Assembly (NCBI GenBank): GCA_903865775.1
Contig: CAIPKZ010000271.1
Coordinates: 1-44,266 of the forward strand
Length of the DNA: 44,266 nt
Reading direction: 5' to 3'
Source of the DNA: an uncultured Prolixibacteraceae bacterium
GTDB taxonomy: Bacteria; Bacteroidota; Bacteroidia; Bacteroidales; Prolixibacteraceae
Within the stretch, counting starts at the first letter, position 1, and each line of letters opens with the position of its first letter. The translations under genes were made by a program, and so were the position numbers. Positions 31,661 to 40,798 of the stretch are shown here, piece after piece. The notes under the pieces are model-generated. The model was not told the origin of the DNA and searched no databases. It was given only the letters and a program-made list of their open reading frames with translations.

Positions 31661-32122
31661 TCACATCAGTAATAAGACCTCAGCAAAATCAGGAATTTCC
31701 TGAAGGAAGGCATACGAATTTTCAGCATAATTTATTGAACAGCAAAAATGCTCCAGCCCGTTGCTGACAATGAAGAATTTGACCTTCAGTTGCATATTGT
31801 ACCTGACGATCTGATCGAATGTCTGTTGGCTGATTTTTACTTCAGGAGCTTTAAATTCAGCTGCCAAAACCGGATTTCCTATACGGTCGAAAACCACCAG
31901 GTCGGCACGTTGCGGGTTGTTATTCACTTTAACCAAGGCCTCAACAACGATTAATGAAACGGAATATTTCTTCTCTGTCACCAGAAACTGAACAAAATTC
32001 TGACGCACCCATTCTTCCGGTGTCAGACGTACAAACTTTTTTCGAAGCGAATCGAAAATGAAGTCTTTTCCTTGAATAGTTTTAATTCTGAAAGAATATT
32101 CGGGCAAATTCAATTTTTGCAT
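31661..32122 (-). CDS. Solo HsdR-N-like PD-(D/E)XK-fold protein
   Basis: 153 aa. It matches the type I restriction enzyme R-subunit N-terminal domain as a stand-alone protein. The nuclease-fold core is readable as RADLVVFDRIGNPVLAAEFKAP, i.e. Asp74 and Glu89-x-Lys91 of the PD-(D/E)XK pattern, preceded by EEWVRQNFVQFLVTEKKY, typical of the family. No methylase, specificity or helicase gene is nearby, so it is not part of a restriction system here. Similar solo genes are widespread in Bacteroidota next to holA, which suggests a conserved but uncharacterised role in DNA metabolism. It is transcribed divergently from the AMP nucleosidase gene. Confidence 0.85.
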   Translation of the reverse strand: MQKLNLPEYSFRIKTIQGKDFIFDSLRKKFVRLTPEEWVRQNFVQFLVTEKKYSVSLIVVEALVKVNNNPQRADLVVFDRIGNPVLAAEFKAPEVKISQQTFDQIVRYNMQLKVKFFIVSNGLEHFCCSINYAENSYAFLQEIPDFAEVLLLM

Positions 32123-32201
32123 GATGAAGCCAACAAAGTTTGTATTTTTGTGAAGTTGCTGCTGTAAAAGTAGCTATAAATATAAAAAGTTCGGAGTAAC
32201 A

Positions 32202-32254
32202 GTAAATTGATCCTTATACTATTTACAATTTACCTTCAAACGCTACTTGTAGCG
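32202..32254. repeat. Two small palindromes in the divergent HsdR-N/amn spacer
   Basis: gtaaattg...caattta c (32202-32209/32226-32233) and cgctac-tt-gtagcg (32241-32254) are perfect inverted repeats within the 174-bp spacer. The same region has near-tandem copies of taaataatc just before the amn start. They may be regulatory or terminator-like for either gene. Confidence 0.4.
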
Positions 32255-32296
32255 AATAATTAGTAAATGGTAAATAATCAAATAGTAAATAATCTC

Positions 32297-33067
32297 ATGA
32301 AGACTAAAGAAGAAATTGTACAAAACTGGCTTCCAAGATATACTGGCCGGCCTCTGAATGAATTCGACGATTTAATTCTGCTGACTAATTTCCACGCCTA
32401 CGTTGATATGTTCGCTCATAAATTCGGTGTACCTATCGTCGGGGAAAATAAAAATATGCCCAATGCAAGCGCGGAAGGTATCACTATTATCAACTTCGGA
32501 ATGGGAAGTCCGAACGCAGCAACCATGATGGACCTTTTGAGTGCCATTCATCCAAAGGCTGTTCTTTTTCTGGGTAAATGTGGCGGTCTGAAACCAAAAA
32601 ACCAATTGGGTGATTACATATTACCCATCGCAGCCATCCGGAGCGAAGGTACATCGAACGATTATCTTCCTCCTGAAATACCTGCACTTCCGGCATTTAA
32701 TCTTCAGCGGGCAGTCTCCACGGCCATCCGCAACCGGAAACACGATTATTATACCGGAGTTGTTTATACCACCAATAAACGGGTTTGGGAATACGACGAA
32801 CGTTTTAAAAAATACCTTGAAAAATCACGGGCAATGGCCATTGATATGGAAACTGCAACTATTTTTACGGTCGGTTTCTGTAACCAGATCCCCTCAGGAG
32901 CTTTGTTGCTTGTTTCTGACCAACCGATGATTTCAACCGGCGTTAAAACTGAGGCAAGCGATCTGATTGTGACGAGCAACTTTGTGCACGAACATCTTGA
33001 AATCGGGATTGATGCATTGCTTGAAATAAGAAACAACGGAGAATCGGTTAAACACCTGAAATTTTAA
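32297..33067 (+). CDS. amn: AMP nucleosidase
   Basis: 256 aa from the ATG at 32297, chosen because the ten residues added by the ORF-track start come from a low-complexity taaataatc repeat. AMP nucleosidase hydrolyses AMP to adenine and ribose 5-phosphate. The phosphorylase-like fold is visible through FGMGSPNAATMMDLL, FLGKCGGLKPKNQLGDYILP and the ribose-binding DMETATIF. Length fits the short Bacteroidota form, which lacks the N-terminal regulatory domain of E. coli Amn (484 aa). First gene of a compact plus-strand run with holA (8 bp gap). Confidence 0.88.
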   Translation: MKTKEEIVQNWLPRYTGRPLNEFDDLILLTNFHAYVDMFAHKFGVPIVGENKNMPNASAEGITIINFGMGSPNAATMMDLLSAIHPKAVLFLGKCGGLKPKNQLGDYILPIAAIRSEGTSNDYLPPEIPALPAFNLQRAVSTAIRNRKHDYYTGVVYTTNKRVWEYDERFKKYLEKSRAMAIDMETATIFTVGFCNQIPSGALLLVSDQPMISTGVKTEASDLIVTSNFVHEHLEIGIDALLEIRNNGESVKHLKF

Positions 33068-33075
33068 AATTCGGT

Positions 33076-34131
33076 ATGGCATTCACTTTTGAAGACATTA
33101 TAAGCAATCTGCAAAAAAAAATCTACCACCCCATATACTTTTTGATGGGAGAGGAAGCCTATTTCATCGACAAAATCAGCGATTATATTGCCGACAATGT
33201 TCTGACTGATGCTGAAAAAGGATTTAACCAGACCATTCTCTATGGGAAAGACCTTGAGCCCAGCACGATAGTAGGTCATGCACGCCGGTTTCCGATGATG
33301 GCCAACTACCAGGTGATCATTGTTCGCGAGGCTCAAAACATTAAAGATCTGGTTACCAAGGAAACAAAAGCAAAAAAGGAAAAGTCGGATGAAAAACAAA
33401 AATTGCCTTTTGAGCAATACCTTGAAAATCCTTTAAAATCAACGATTCTAGTCATCTGTTATAAATACAAGAGTATTGACAAACGGACCAACATTGCGAA
33501 ACAGCTGGACAAAACAGCAGTTCTATACGAATCAAAGAAAATATACGACAATCAATTACCTGCCTGGATTTCAACTTATCTGAAAACCCAGCAATATTCT
33601 ATAGCCCCACAGGCAGCGGCAATGCTTGCAGAATACTTAGGTGCCGATCTGAGCAAAGTTGTAAACGAACTGGATAAGCTAATTATTTCGTTGCCCATCG
33701 GGGGTCAAATTACTCCTGACGATATTGAAAAAAACATAGGTATCAGTAAAGAATTCAATGTGTTTGAACTTCAAAAAGCTATTGGCGAGCGAAATTTACT
33801 GAAGGCCAACCGGATCATTAATTATTTTGGGGCAAATCCATCCAGTAATCCCATGCCGGTCATTCTGGCGTCATTGTTTTCATATTTTTCGAAACTTCTG
33901 AATTACCAGTTTTTGGAAGACAAATCGCAGAATAATGCTGCATCTGCATTGGGAGTGAATCCGTTTTTCATAAAAGATTATGTCGCTGCAGCAAAGAATT
34001 ACAACATCAAAAAACTGGTCGAGATCGTTGCCATTTTGCGTGAATATGACATGAAGTCAAAAGGCTGGGGCAATGTTTCGGCTACGCAAGCCGACCTGCA
34101 AAGGGAAATGATATACCGAATATTACATTAA
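33076..34131 (+). CDS. holA: DNA polymerase III subunit delta
   Basis: 351 aa, normal for HolA, the clamp-loader subunit that opens the beta sliding clamp. Recognised from the start YFLMGEEAYFIDKISDYI, the linker around VIIVREAQNIKDL, the middle LAEYLGADLSKVVNELDKL with the following GISKEFNVFELQKAIGERN, and the C-terminal helical collar. A lysine/glutamate-rich stretch at about 97-112 (TKAKKEKSDEKQK) is a flexible insert common in Bacteroidota. Located between amn and a rhomboid protease gene with 8-10 bp gaps, so probably one operon. Confidence 0.93.
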   Translation: MAFTFEDIISNLQKKIYHPIYFLMGEEAYFIDKISDYIADNVLTDAEKGFNQTILYGKDLEPSTIVGHARRFPMMANYQVIIVREAQNIKDLVTKETKAKKEKSDEKQKLPFEQYLENPLKSTILVICYKYKSIDKRTNIAKQLDKTAVLYESKKIYDNQLPAWISTYLKTQQYSIAPQAAAMLAEYLGADLSKVVNELDKLIISLPIGGQITPDDIEKNIGISKEFNVFELQKAIGERNLLKANRIINYFGANPSSNPMPVILASLFSYFSKLLNYQFLEDKSQNNAASALGVNPFFIKDYVAAAKNYNIKKLVEIVAILREYDMKSKGWGNVSATQADLQREMIYRILH

Positions 34132-34141
34132 TTCCATACTC

Positions 34142-34747
34142 ATGACAATTATATTGATTCTGATTACGGTGGTTGTTTCTTATGCTGCTTTCAACAGCAG
34201 AAAGCTGATGGAAAACTTACAGTTCAATGCCAGTAAAATCATTTATAAAAATGAATATCACCGGCTCATTACCCATGCTTTTATACATGCCAACTGGGAG
34301 CACCTGTTTGTGAACATGATTGTTCTGTTTTCATTCGGTCAGGCGATTGAAGCGTATTTCAAATACAATTTCGGGAATAAATACATCCAGTATTATTTTC
34401 TGCTCTATTTTGGAGGTATCCTTGTTTCAAATATTTATGCCCTTGTCAAACACCGGAAAAACTATTTTTATAACTCGGTAGGGGCATCCGGAGCAGTAGC
34501 AGCCATACTCTTCGCCGCTATTTTCTTTGACCCTTGGGGAAAAATTTTATTCTTTTTTATTTTGCCGATTCCTGGGATTTTATTTGCCGGGCTCTACCTG
34601 GTTTATTCCTACCAGATGAGCATGAAACAAAAAGACAATGTGGCGCACGATGCCCACTTTCTGGGAGCCTTGTTCGGGTTTATCTTTCCGATCATACTTA
34701 ATCCGCAATTATTTGGGCAGTTCCTTGATAAACTTTTCAGGCTGTAA
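34142..34747 (+). CDS. Rhomboid-family intramembrane serine protease
   Basis: 201 aa with six membrane helices. The catalytic dyad is clear: Ser116 in GASGAVAAI and His172 in HDAHFLGALFGF, with the upstream HANWEHLFVNM segment typical of the family's helix 2. It should cleave single-pass membrane substrates; none is identifiable here. It follows holA by 10 bp and precedes the aminotransferase-like gene by 42 bp. Length is at the short end for bacterial rhomboids because it lacks extra domains. Confidence 0.93.
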   Translation: MTIILILITVVVSYAAFNSRKLMENLQFNASKIIYKNEYHRLITHAFIHANWEHLFVNMIVLFSFGQAIEAYFKYNFGNKYIQYYFLLYFGGILVSNIYALVKHRKNYFYNSVGASGAVAAILFAAIFFDPWGKILFFFILPIPGILFAGLYLVYSYQMSMKQKDNVAHDAHFLGALFGFIFPIILNPQLFGQFLDKLFRL

Positions 34748-34789
34748 GCCAAACCTCAATAAATACCTTTTTAATTCATTCCGGATCCA

Positions 34790-35617
34790 ATGAATAAAGG
34801 CAAATATATTTTAGTGAACGGTTCATTCGTCCCAACGGAGGAATACAGGATTTCACTTCCTGAAGCCGAGGGATTCCTTTTTTCTGAAAAAATCAGATCA
34901 ATCCGCACAGCATTCCCTTTTTTCAAAGAGACACTGGAGGTAATTAAACTCAAGCTTCGGATTTTCGGCCAGTCATTCTCAGACCTCACGGCCAACGATG
35001 GATCTGGACTGAAGCGGCAACTGGAAAGAACACTCACTAAAAATAAACATTTTCTGGGCGCTGTATTTGTCGTTACATTCCGGTTTTCCGACCAGAAGAT
35101 GTATTATACCATTCAATCGGAAAAACTTGAAAACACTGCTTATGAACTGAATGAAAAAGGTTTGTATGTGGAGGCCTTTGATGAAATTAAGAAACCTGCT
35201 TCGACTATTTCCATGCTTTCCATCGGTTCTGATATCTACTGGAATATTGCCAGAAATCAGATGACAAATCCAATGACAGATCATTTCCTGATCATTAATA
35301 CTGAAAACCAGATTGTTGAAATTCCGGAATCCAACATTTATGTTCTCAAAGGAAAATCAGTTCGGGGAGCGAGCATCGCTCAAGGTGCATATATGGATTT
35401 TACGCGACCATTAATGCTTGAAATCTTTTCAAAATTCAATTTAGAATTTGATGAGGAGCCCGGAATTTCAATTCAGGATATCCGCGAAGCGGACGAAGTT
35501 TTAATCGTTAATGCGATTGAAGGAATTCGATGGATCGTAGGTTTTGAAGGCAAAAGGTTTTTTAATCACTTAGCAAGGAAAATAAGCGAACAATTCAATC
35601 AGAGTTTGACTAATTGA
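34790..35617 (+). CDS. Aminotransferase class IV-like protein, catalytic Lys apparently absent
   Basis: 275 aa with the two-domain class IV outline: an N-terminal YILVNGSFVPTEEYRIS and EGFLFSEKIRS, and a C-terminal DHFLIINTENQIVEIPESNIYVLKG, then ADEVLIVNAIEGIRWIVGF. In the family (BCAT, PabC, D-amino acid aminotransferase) a lysine about ten residues before the 'LA-rreA' helix binds PLP. Here the corresponding stretch SMLSIGSDIYWNIARNQM shows no lysine, so PLP catalysis is doubtful. This alignment is by eye. The 3' end overlaps the convergent yqgE gene by 8 bp. It could be a pseudo-enzyme or bind another cofactor. Confidence 0.75.
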   Translation: MNKGKYILVNGSFVPTEEYRISLPEAEGFLFSEKIRSIRTAFPFFKETLEVIKLKLRIFGQSFSDLTANDGSGLKRQLERTLTKNKHFLGAVFVVTFRFSDQKMYYTIQSEKLENTAYELNEKGLYVEAFDEIKKPASTISMLSIGSDIYWNIARNQMTNPMTDHFLIINTENQIVEIPESNIYVLKGKSVRGASIAQGAYMDFTRPLMLEIFSKFNLEFDEEPGISIQDIREADEVLIVNAIEGIRWIVGFEGKRFFNHLARKISEQFNQSLTN

Positions 35618-36200
35618 GTGAAGGATTTTCAGGAAAATTTTCCCACATGGAATATTTTCCACCCATTGCCCGAACAGATTCGATCCACATCACATCTTCA
35701 GCGATGTTCATCAGATCAGCCTGAGGGATATCGGCTACCAACCACGAATTTTCGTTGATTTCTTCTTCAAGTTGACCTGCATCCCAACCTGAGTATCCTA
35801 AAAAGAAGCGGATTTGATTCTGATGAACAAGTCCAAGTTTGATTTGCATTTTTAAGGTATCAAAATCGCCGCCCCAGTATAAATTTTCCTTGATCAGTAT
35901 GCTTCCCGGAATCACATCACCCAAAGTATGAATGAAATAGATTGAATCAGTACCGACAGGTCCTCCGATATGAATTTCAGAATCAAAATCAGGAAAATCC
36001 ACAAAAAGATCCTCAACCGGATAATCCACTTTTTTGTTCAGGATAAATCCCACCGCTCCATTCTCGGAATAGGATGCAAGAATTATTATTGAACGGTTAA
36101 AATAACTTCCGCTTAAAAAAGGTTCCGCAATCAAAACATGCCCCTGTTTTGGAGGAATATGATTGGTTTCTATCTTAAATATGTTTGTGTTTAGCTTCAC
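35610..36200 (-). CDS. YqgE/AlgH family protein
   Basis: 196 aa, cytosolic. Family signatures are GHVLIAEPFLSGSYFNRSII, GAVGFILNK, the GGPVG motif (IHIGGPVGTDSIYFIH) and FFLGYSGWDAGQLEEEI. The family is widespread and often near aminotransferase or ruvX genes, but its biochemical role is not established. It is convergent with and overlaps by 8 bp the aminotransferase-like gene, an arrangement that seems typical of Bacteroidota. Confidence 0.93.
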   Translation of the reverse strand: MKLNTNIFKIETNHIPPKQGHVLIAEPFLSGSYFNRSIIILASYSENGAVGFILNKKVDYPVEDLFVDFPDFDSEIHIGGPVGTDSIYFIHTLGDVIPGSILIKENLYWGGDFDTLKMQIKLGLVHQNQIRFFLGYSGWDAGQLEEEINENSWLVADIPQADLMNIAEDVMWIESVRAMGGKYSMWENFPENPSLN

Positions 36201-36465
36201 CTGAAAACATTTATTTTAATCAATCAAGTTTTCGATTATTGACTTCTTTTTGCCGATTAATTGGTTCGGGGTACATCAGTCAAACTTTATTTAAGAAATA
36301 TAGCAAATATCATCCTTAAATCAAAGAAAAAAATAAATTTCCGGCAAATTCATTCAAATAACTTAATACAAGCAAATTGAGACTGTGTATGGAGTTGATT
36401 TCGAATGTTAAAGGGGCAGTTAAAAGTAATGGAAGGTGAAATATAAAGACCAGAATGTCTTATTC

Positions 36466-36774
36466 TCAATTTTCTTCAACGATGACATAAATATCTTCAT
36501 CGGCTTTTTTCATCAAAAATTGTTCGCGTGCAAACTTCTCAAGATTCGCATCGTTCGTTTGAAGTTCGTACAATTTTCGTTTATCCGCAACAATTTTATT
36601 TTTGTAAAAAGTAACCTGCTCTTCAAGAAGTGCAAGTTCATTTAGATTCTGTCGGTGTTGCCTTAGATTGTTTTCATCAAAAAACATGATCCAAACGACA
36701 AAAACGGCCAATGCAATGAGATACTTGCTTATTAGAGGCTTTAATATTCTGACAACTAATTCTTTGGCTTTCAT
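36466..36774 (-). CDS. FtsB/DivIC-like septum formation initiator
   Basis: The ORF track extends upstream into the pruA region, but the natural start is the ATG at 36774, giving 102 aa: a short cytosolic N-terminus, one membrane helix (KYLIALAVFVVWIMFF, residues 17-32) and a periplasmic coiled coil rich in L/E/K, then the conserved LEKFAREQFLMKKADEDIYVI end. This is the bitopic FtsB/DivIC architecture, a component of the divisome that bridges FtsL and FtsQ. It follows pruA by 88 bp across a terminator hairpin, so it may have its own promoter. Confidence 0.85.
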   Translation of the reverse strand: MKAKELVVRILKPLISKYLIALAVFVVWIMFFDENNLRQHRQNLNELALLEEQVTFYKNKIVADKRKLYELQTNDANLEKFAREQFLMKKADEDIYVIVEEN

Positions 36775-36813
36775 CGTGCTGATTTTAAGCAAAAATAGGT
36801 TTTTCCGGCACAT

Positions 36814-36848
36814 AAAAAAAGGAGATGAATAAATTCGTCTCCTTTTTT
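36814..36848 (-). terminator. Intrinsic terminator of pruA
   Basis: aaaaaaaggagatgaa-taaa-ttcgtctcctttttt is an interrupted stem of about 14 bp (one G/T-type mismatch) with A-run and T-run on the two sides, sitting 15 bp beyond the pruA stop codon. On the minus strand the trailing T-tract gives a standard rho-independent terminator. Confidence 0.7.
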
Positions 36849-36862
36849 GAAATATTTCTTGA

Positions 36863-38500
36863 CTAATCCTGATCAGGTAAGAAATTAGGATACATATAAT
36901 TCTTTGGCGAAACAAAAGTTTCCTTGATAGTCCGGATAGAAGTCCACCGAAGGAAATTGAATACTGAACCGGCTTTATCGTTGGTTCCCGAGCCGCGTGC
37001 CCCACCAAAAGGTTGCTGACCGACAGTTGCTCCGGTTGGTTTATCATTGATGTAAAAGTTGCCAGCTGAATTCTCCAAACGCTTGGCAAGCCGCTCAATA
37101 CTGTAACGATCTTGCGAGAATATAGCTCCGGTTAACGCGTAAATCGATGATTTATCCAGAATATCCAAAGTTCTTTCCAGCGCTTCATCTTCATAAACAA
37201 AGATGGTAAGTACTGGCCCAAACAATTCTTCGACCATGGTAATATAATCAGGAGTCTTTGCCAGAATCACAGTTGGTTCAATAAAATAACCAACCGATTT
37301 ATCGCATTTTCCTCCAAACAATACTTCGGCATCGGCATCAGTACGTGCCCTTTCAATAAAACCAGCCAGTTTGTCGAACGATGATTCATCGATTACAGCA
37401 TTTACAAAATTGGTAAAATCTTCCGGAGGTCCCATTTTTACCGTGGCAAGCTCTTTTCCAAACCGTTCGCGAACATCATCCCAAATACTTTGGGGAATAT
37501 AAGCCCGTGAAGCAGCAGAGCATTTTTGCCCCTGATATTCGAAAGATCCCCGAAGCATCGCAACAGCTAAAGCCTGAGGGTCTGCTGTTGCATCAGCAAA
37601 AATGAAATCCTTGCCGCCTGTTTCGCCAACAATGCGCGGATACGATTTATATTTACAGATATTCTCTCCGATAGTTTTCCACATCCCCTGAAATACTCCG
37701 GTTGATCCGGTAAAATGGATACCTCCGAAATCGGGTGACTGTAAAACAACATCAGCAGCTGTAGGGCCACCAACATAAACAAGATTTATAACACCATCAG
37801 GCAAACCAGCTTCCTGAAAAACTTCCATGATTACGGAAGCTGAATAAACTGCAGTTTTCGAAGGTTTCCAAACGACTACATTTCCCATCATAGCAGGTGC
37901 TGCCGGCAGATTTCCTGCAATGGAAGTAAAATTGAATGGTGTCAGGGCAAACACAAAGCCTTCCAATGCCCTGAATTCGTTATAATTCCATATTCCGGGA
38001 GCCGATTCGGGCTGCATTTTGTAAATATCGGTCATGCAACGAACTCCAAACCGGAAGAAATCGGCCATTTCACAGGCCGCATCAATTTCAGCCTGAAAAG
38101 CATTCTTTGACTGGCCAAGCATGGTTGCCGCATTAATTTTTGCCCGGTATGGACCTGCAAATAAATCGGCAGCCTTCAAAAAAATAGCTGCGCGATGATG
38201 CCATGCCATTGTATTCCATTTTTCACGAGCTATCATAGCAGCGTCAATGGCCATTTGAACATGCGATGCGTCACCCTGATAATAATAACCCAGCGTGTGC
38301 TGGTGGTCATGAGGAGGCGAAATGCGGATTCGCCGGTCAGTTGTAACTTCATTACCTCCAATAATCATGGGCAACTCGACCTCAACTGATCTCAAATAGC
38401 TGATCATTTTCTTTAACTCAACCCGTTCCGGCGACCCGGGGGCATAACTTTTAATGGGTTCATTTTTTATTTCCGGAACATTAAAAAATCCTTTTGACAT
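36863..38500 (-). CDS. pruA: L-glutamate gamma-semialdehyde (1-pyrroline-5-carboxylate) dehydrogenase
   Basis: 545 aa from the ATG at 38500 (MSKGFFNVPEIKNEPIKSY), preferred over the ORF-track start because it matches the family N-terminus and sits behind a TAnnTTTG box. The enzyme oxidises glutamate semialdehyde to glutamate with NAD+, the last step of proline degradation. ALDH motifs: FALTPFNFTSIAGN, VVWKPSK, HFTGSTGVF (Rossmann), the general base in VGETGGKDF and the nucleophile Cys in YQGQKCSAASR; PFGGARGSGTNDKAG near the C-terminus is P5CDH-specific. Cytosolic. No proline dehydrogenase gene lies beside it. Confidence 0.96.
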   Translation of the reverse strand: MSKGFFNVPEIKNEPIKSYAPGSPERVELKKMISYLRSVEVELPMIIGGNEVTTDRRIRISPPHDHQHTLGYYYQGDASHVQMAIDAAMIAREKWNTMAWHHRAAIFLKAADLFAGPYRAKINAATMLGQSKNAFQAEIDAACEMADFFRFGVRCMTDIYKMQPESAPGIWNYNEFRALEGFVFALTPFNFTSIAGNLPAAPAMMGNVVVWKPSKTAVYSASVIMEVFQEAGLPDGVINLVYVGGPTAADVVLQSPDFGGIHFTGSTGVFQGMWKTIGENICKYKSYPRIVGETGGKDFIFADATADPQALAVAMLRGSFEYQGQKCSAASRAYIPQSIWDDVRERFGKELATVKMGPPEDFTNFVNAVIDESSFDKLAGFIERARTDADAEVLFGGKCDKSVGYFIEPTVILAKTPDYITMVEELFGPVLTIFVYEDEALERTLDILDKSSIYALTGAIFSQDRYSIERLAKRLENSAGNFYINDKPTGATVGQQPFGGARGSGTNDKAGSVFNFLRWTSIRTIKETFVSPKNYMYPNFLPDQD

Positions 38501-38539
38501 ATTATCTCTTTTACAGTGAATTTTCAATACTTATCAGTG

Positions 38540-38547
38540 CAAAACTA
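38540..38547 (-). promoter_or_regulatory. Candidate -7 box for pruA
   Basis: On the minus strand tagttttg matches TAnnTTTG exactly, 40 bp before the pruA ATG. No firm -33. Confidence 0.4.
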
Positions 38548-38678
38548 TGACTTCCTTAGCGTCTATTTACTAATAAAAATCACATTTCAGAATTCAGCTT
38601 AAATAGACCAGAATACGATTGGAATTTAAATTTTGCTATATTTATTGCCTCTAAAAAACTGAATGTTGACGCTATTCG

Positions 38679-40766
38679 ATGCTGAAAAGAATAACTAAAT
38701 CAATTACAAGACGTTACCAGCTTGAATCCAAGAACGAGATCCTGAAAATCATTGGACTTTATGTTTTCATTATTTTCGGATTGGTTATTGGACTTGGCCT
38801 GTTTGCCGTTGACCTGACAGGTTTATCGAAGGATGAATGCTTACCGGGGGACATTGCAATCATCATTATTTTTGGAATCGCTTTGTTCGGATTACGAAAT
38901 ATCCACATGCGCTGGATTATTCGGATTTTTTTTCTGGCACCGCTAATTCCATATTTTTTCTTCATTTCCGACTCCTTTTCTATTGTTCCAAAACAGCTCT
39001 CAATACCCTATACTTTATGGACGCTGATTCCATTTTCACTAATCTTTCTGATCTATAGTGATAAGAAGAGAGACCTTTCAGTTTTCTATGGCCTTTCATT
39101 TATAATTCTCTTCATCCGTATTTATCTGGATGGATTTACCGGTTCAATATTAAATCTCCACTGGGAAGCAGAAGGATTATTTATTAATCCACTTCTTGTT
39201 CTTACCGCTTTTTATCTGGGTTCTATACTGATTTCATGGCATTTCCAAAATTCCATTAAAAATCTGACCGAACAAAAAGAAGACACAGAAAGACTTATCA
39301 ATCAAACCATTCGGAGTCTTCCTGTTGGCATGATGATGCTTGAAATTGCCAATGACGAGTTCGAAACTCCTTCGCATTTGGTTGTACGAAAAACGAACCT
39401 CGCTTTTGAACGGAATTTCCGGATTACTTCACGAGAGATAAAAGACCAGCAGGCTGATGACGTTTTCCCGAAAGTTTTCAGGGATTCATTCGACTGGAAT
39501 AAACAATACTTAAAATCCAGAAAACACCATTTTTCATTTTACCTCGAAAGACTTGACAAATATTTTGACGTTGTCACATTCAGGTTGACAGAGAATCAAA
39601 TAGTCAGCCTTTTTATGGATGTCACTGATAAACAGAGTTTGATTCTTGAACTTGAAGAAAATAAACTGCGTTATCAGGTACTTTTGGAGGCCGTTCCGGA
39701 TTTGTTTTTCATTATCGACAAAGATGGCATCTATGTTGACTTTGTCTTTAAGGAATCAGAAGGCTTTCAAATAAAACCGGAGGATATTGTTGGCAATTCC
39801 ATTTTCGAGGTTGGATTTTCAGAAAAGATGTCGAGCAGAATTTTTCAATGTATTCAAAACTGCATCGAATTTGACTCCATTGAAACCATCGAATACGCCC
39901 TCGAAATCGAAGGAACTTCGGCCTTGTTTGAGATGCGTATTGCACGGCTAAATGATCATTCGGTGATTTCGCTCGCGCGTGACATCACCAAGCGAAAATT
40001 GGAAGAAATCAAATTGGAAGAAGCCAAAATCAAAGCAGAGGAGGCCGACCGTTTGAAAACCTCTTTCCTTGCAAACATTTCGCATGAAATCCGCACGCCA
40101 ATGAATGCAATCATCGGGTTCTCAAAAATGATCGGATCAGCAGACTTTGACGATGAGGAAAAAAGTAAATTCATTGAGATTATCATTACCAACGGGAAAT
40201 TGCTGCTTACACTGATTAACGACATGATAAGTCTTTCAAAAATTGAAAGTGACACCCTGGTTGTTAAAAAAGTGCCATGTAAGATAAATGATGTCATGTC
40301 TGGGCTCTACAAGGATTTTATCTATGAACTGGAGGACAAAAAATCCATTCAGTTAAAGGTATGCACTGATAATCCAAATCCGAAATTTGCGATCTCAACA
40401 GATCCTATTCTGCTACATGCGATCCTTTACAAATTAATTGATAATGGAATAAAGTTTACCGACGCAGGAGAAGTTGAATTTGGGTACAGGAGCCATTCCG
40501 TTAATCAATTGGAGTTTTTTGTGCGCGATACCGGTATTGGAATTGACGAAAAAGATCAGAAACGTATCTTTGAACGTTTTCATCAGCTTGACAACAGAAC
40601 TATTCGTGCTTATGAAGGCACCGGACTTGGATTGTCGATTGCCCAACATTATGTGCGTCTAATCGGTGGAAGCCTTAAGGTCAATTCAAAAATGGGCAAA
40701 GGCTCTGAATTTTCTTTTATCTTACTTTTCACTCCGGAAGAAAGTCCTCTAAAGATTGTTCGATAA
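38679..40766 (+). CDS. Membrane-bound PAS sensor histidine kinase
   Basis: 695 aa. An N-terminal membrane domain of five or six helices (about 22-195, e.g. IIGLYVFIIFGLVIGLGLF) with little periplasmic sequence is followed by a short coiled coil and two PAS-like modules (about 205-320 and 330-450). HisKA follows with His469 in SHEIRTPMNAIIGFS, and HATPase with DTGIGIDEKDQ and GTGLGLSIAQHY. No receiver domain, and no response regulator gene is adjacent, so it is an orphan kinase. The HisKA-HATPase part resembles that of the hybrid kinase at 15.2 kb, suggesting the same Bacteroidota subfamily. Signal unknown. Confidence 0.93.
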   Translation: MLKRITKSITRRYQLESKNEILKIIGLYVFIIFGLVIGLGLFAVDLTGLSKDECLPGDIAIIIIFGIALFGLRNIHMRWIIRIFFLAPLIPYFFFISDSFSIVPKQLSIPYTLWTLIPFSLIFLIYSDKKRDLSVFYGLSFIILFIRIYLDGFTGSILNLHWEAEGLFINPLLVLTAFYLGSILISWHFQNSIKNLTEQKEDTERLINQTIRSLPVGMMMLEIANDEFETPSHLVVRKTNLAFERNFRITSREIKDQQADDVFPKVFRDSFDWNKQYLKSRKHHFSFYLERLDKYFDVVTFRLTENQIVSLFMDVTDKQSLILELEENKLRYQVLLEAVPDLFFIIDKDGIYVDFVFKESEGFQIKPEDIVGNSIFEVGFSEKMSSRIFQCIQNCIEFDSIETIEYALEIEGTSALFEMRIARLNDHSVISLARDITKRKLEEIKLEEAKIKAEEADRLKTSFLANISHEIRTPMNAIIGFSKMIGSADFDDEEKSKFIEIIITNGKLLLTLINDMISLSKIESDTLVVKKVPCKINDVMSGLYKDFIYELEDKKSIQLKVCTDNPNPKFAISTDPILLHAILYKLIDNGIKFTDAGEVEFGYRSHSVNQLEFFVRDTGIGIDEKDQKRIFERFHQLDNRTIRAYEGTGLGLSIAQHYVRLIGGSLKVNSKMGKGSEFSFILLFTPEESPLKIVR

Positions 40767-40798
40767 AAGAAGTGTAAAGAGTCCATCATCAATCCTTC

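Noticed and set aside
31661-32122. Part of a type I restriction-modification system
   Set aside because: Only the R-subunit N-terminal-like domain is present; no helicase part, methylase or specificity gene nearby.
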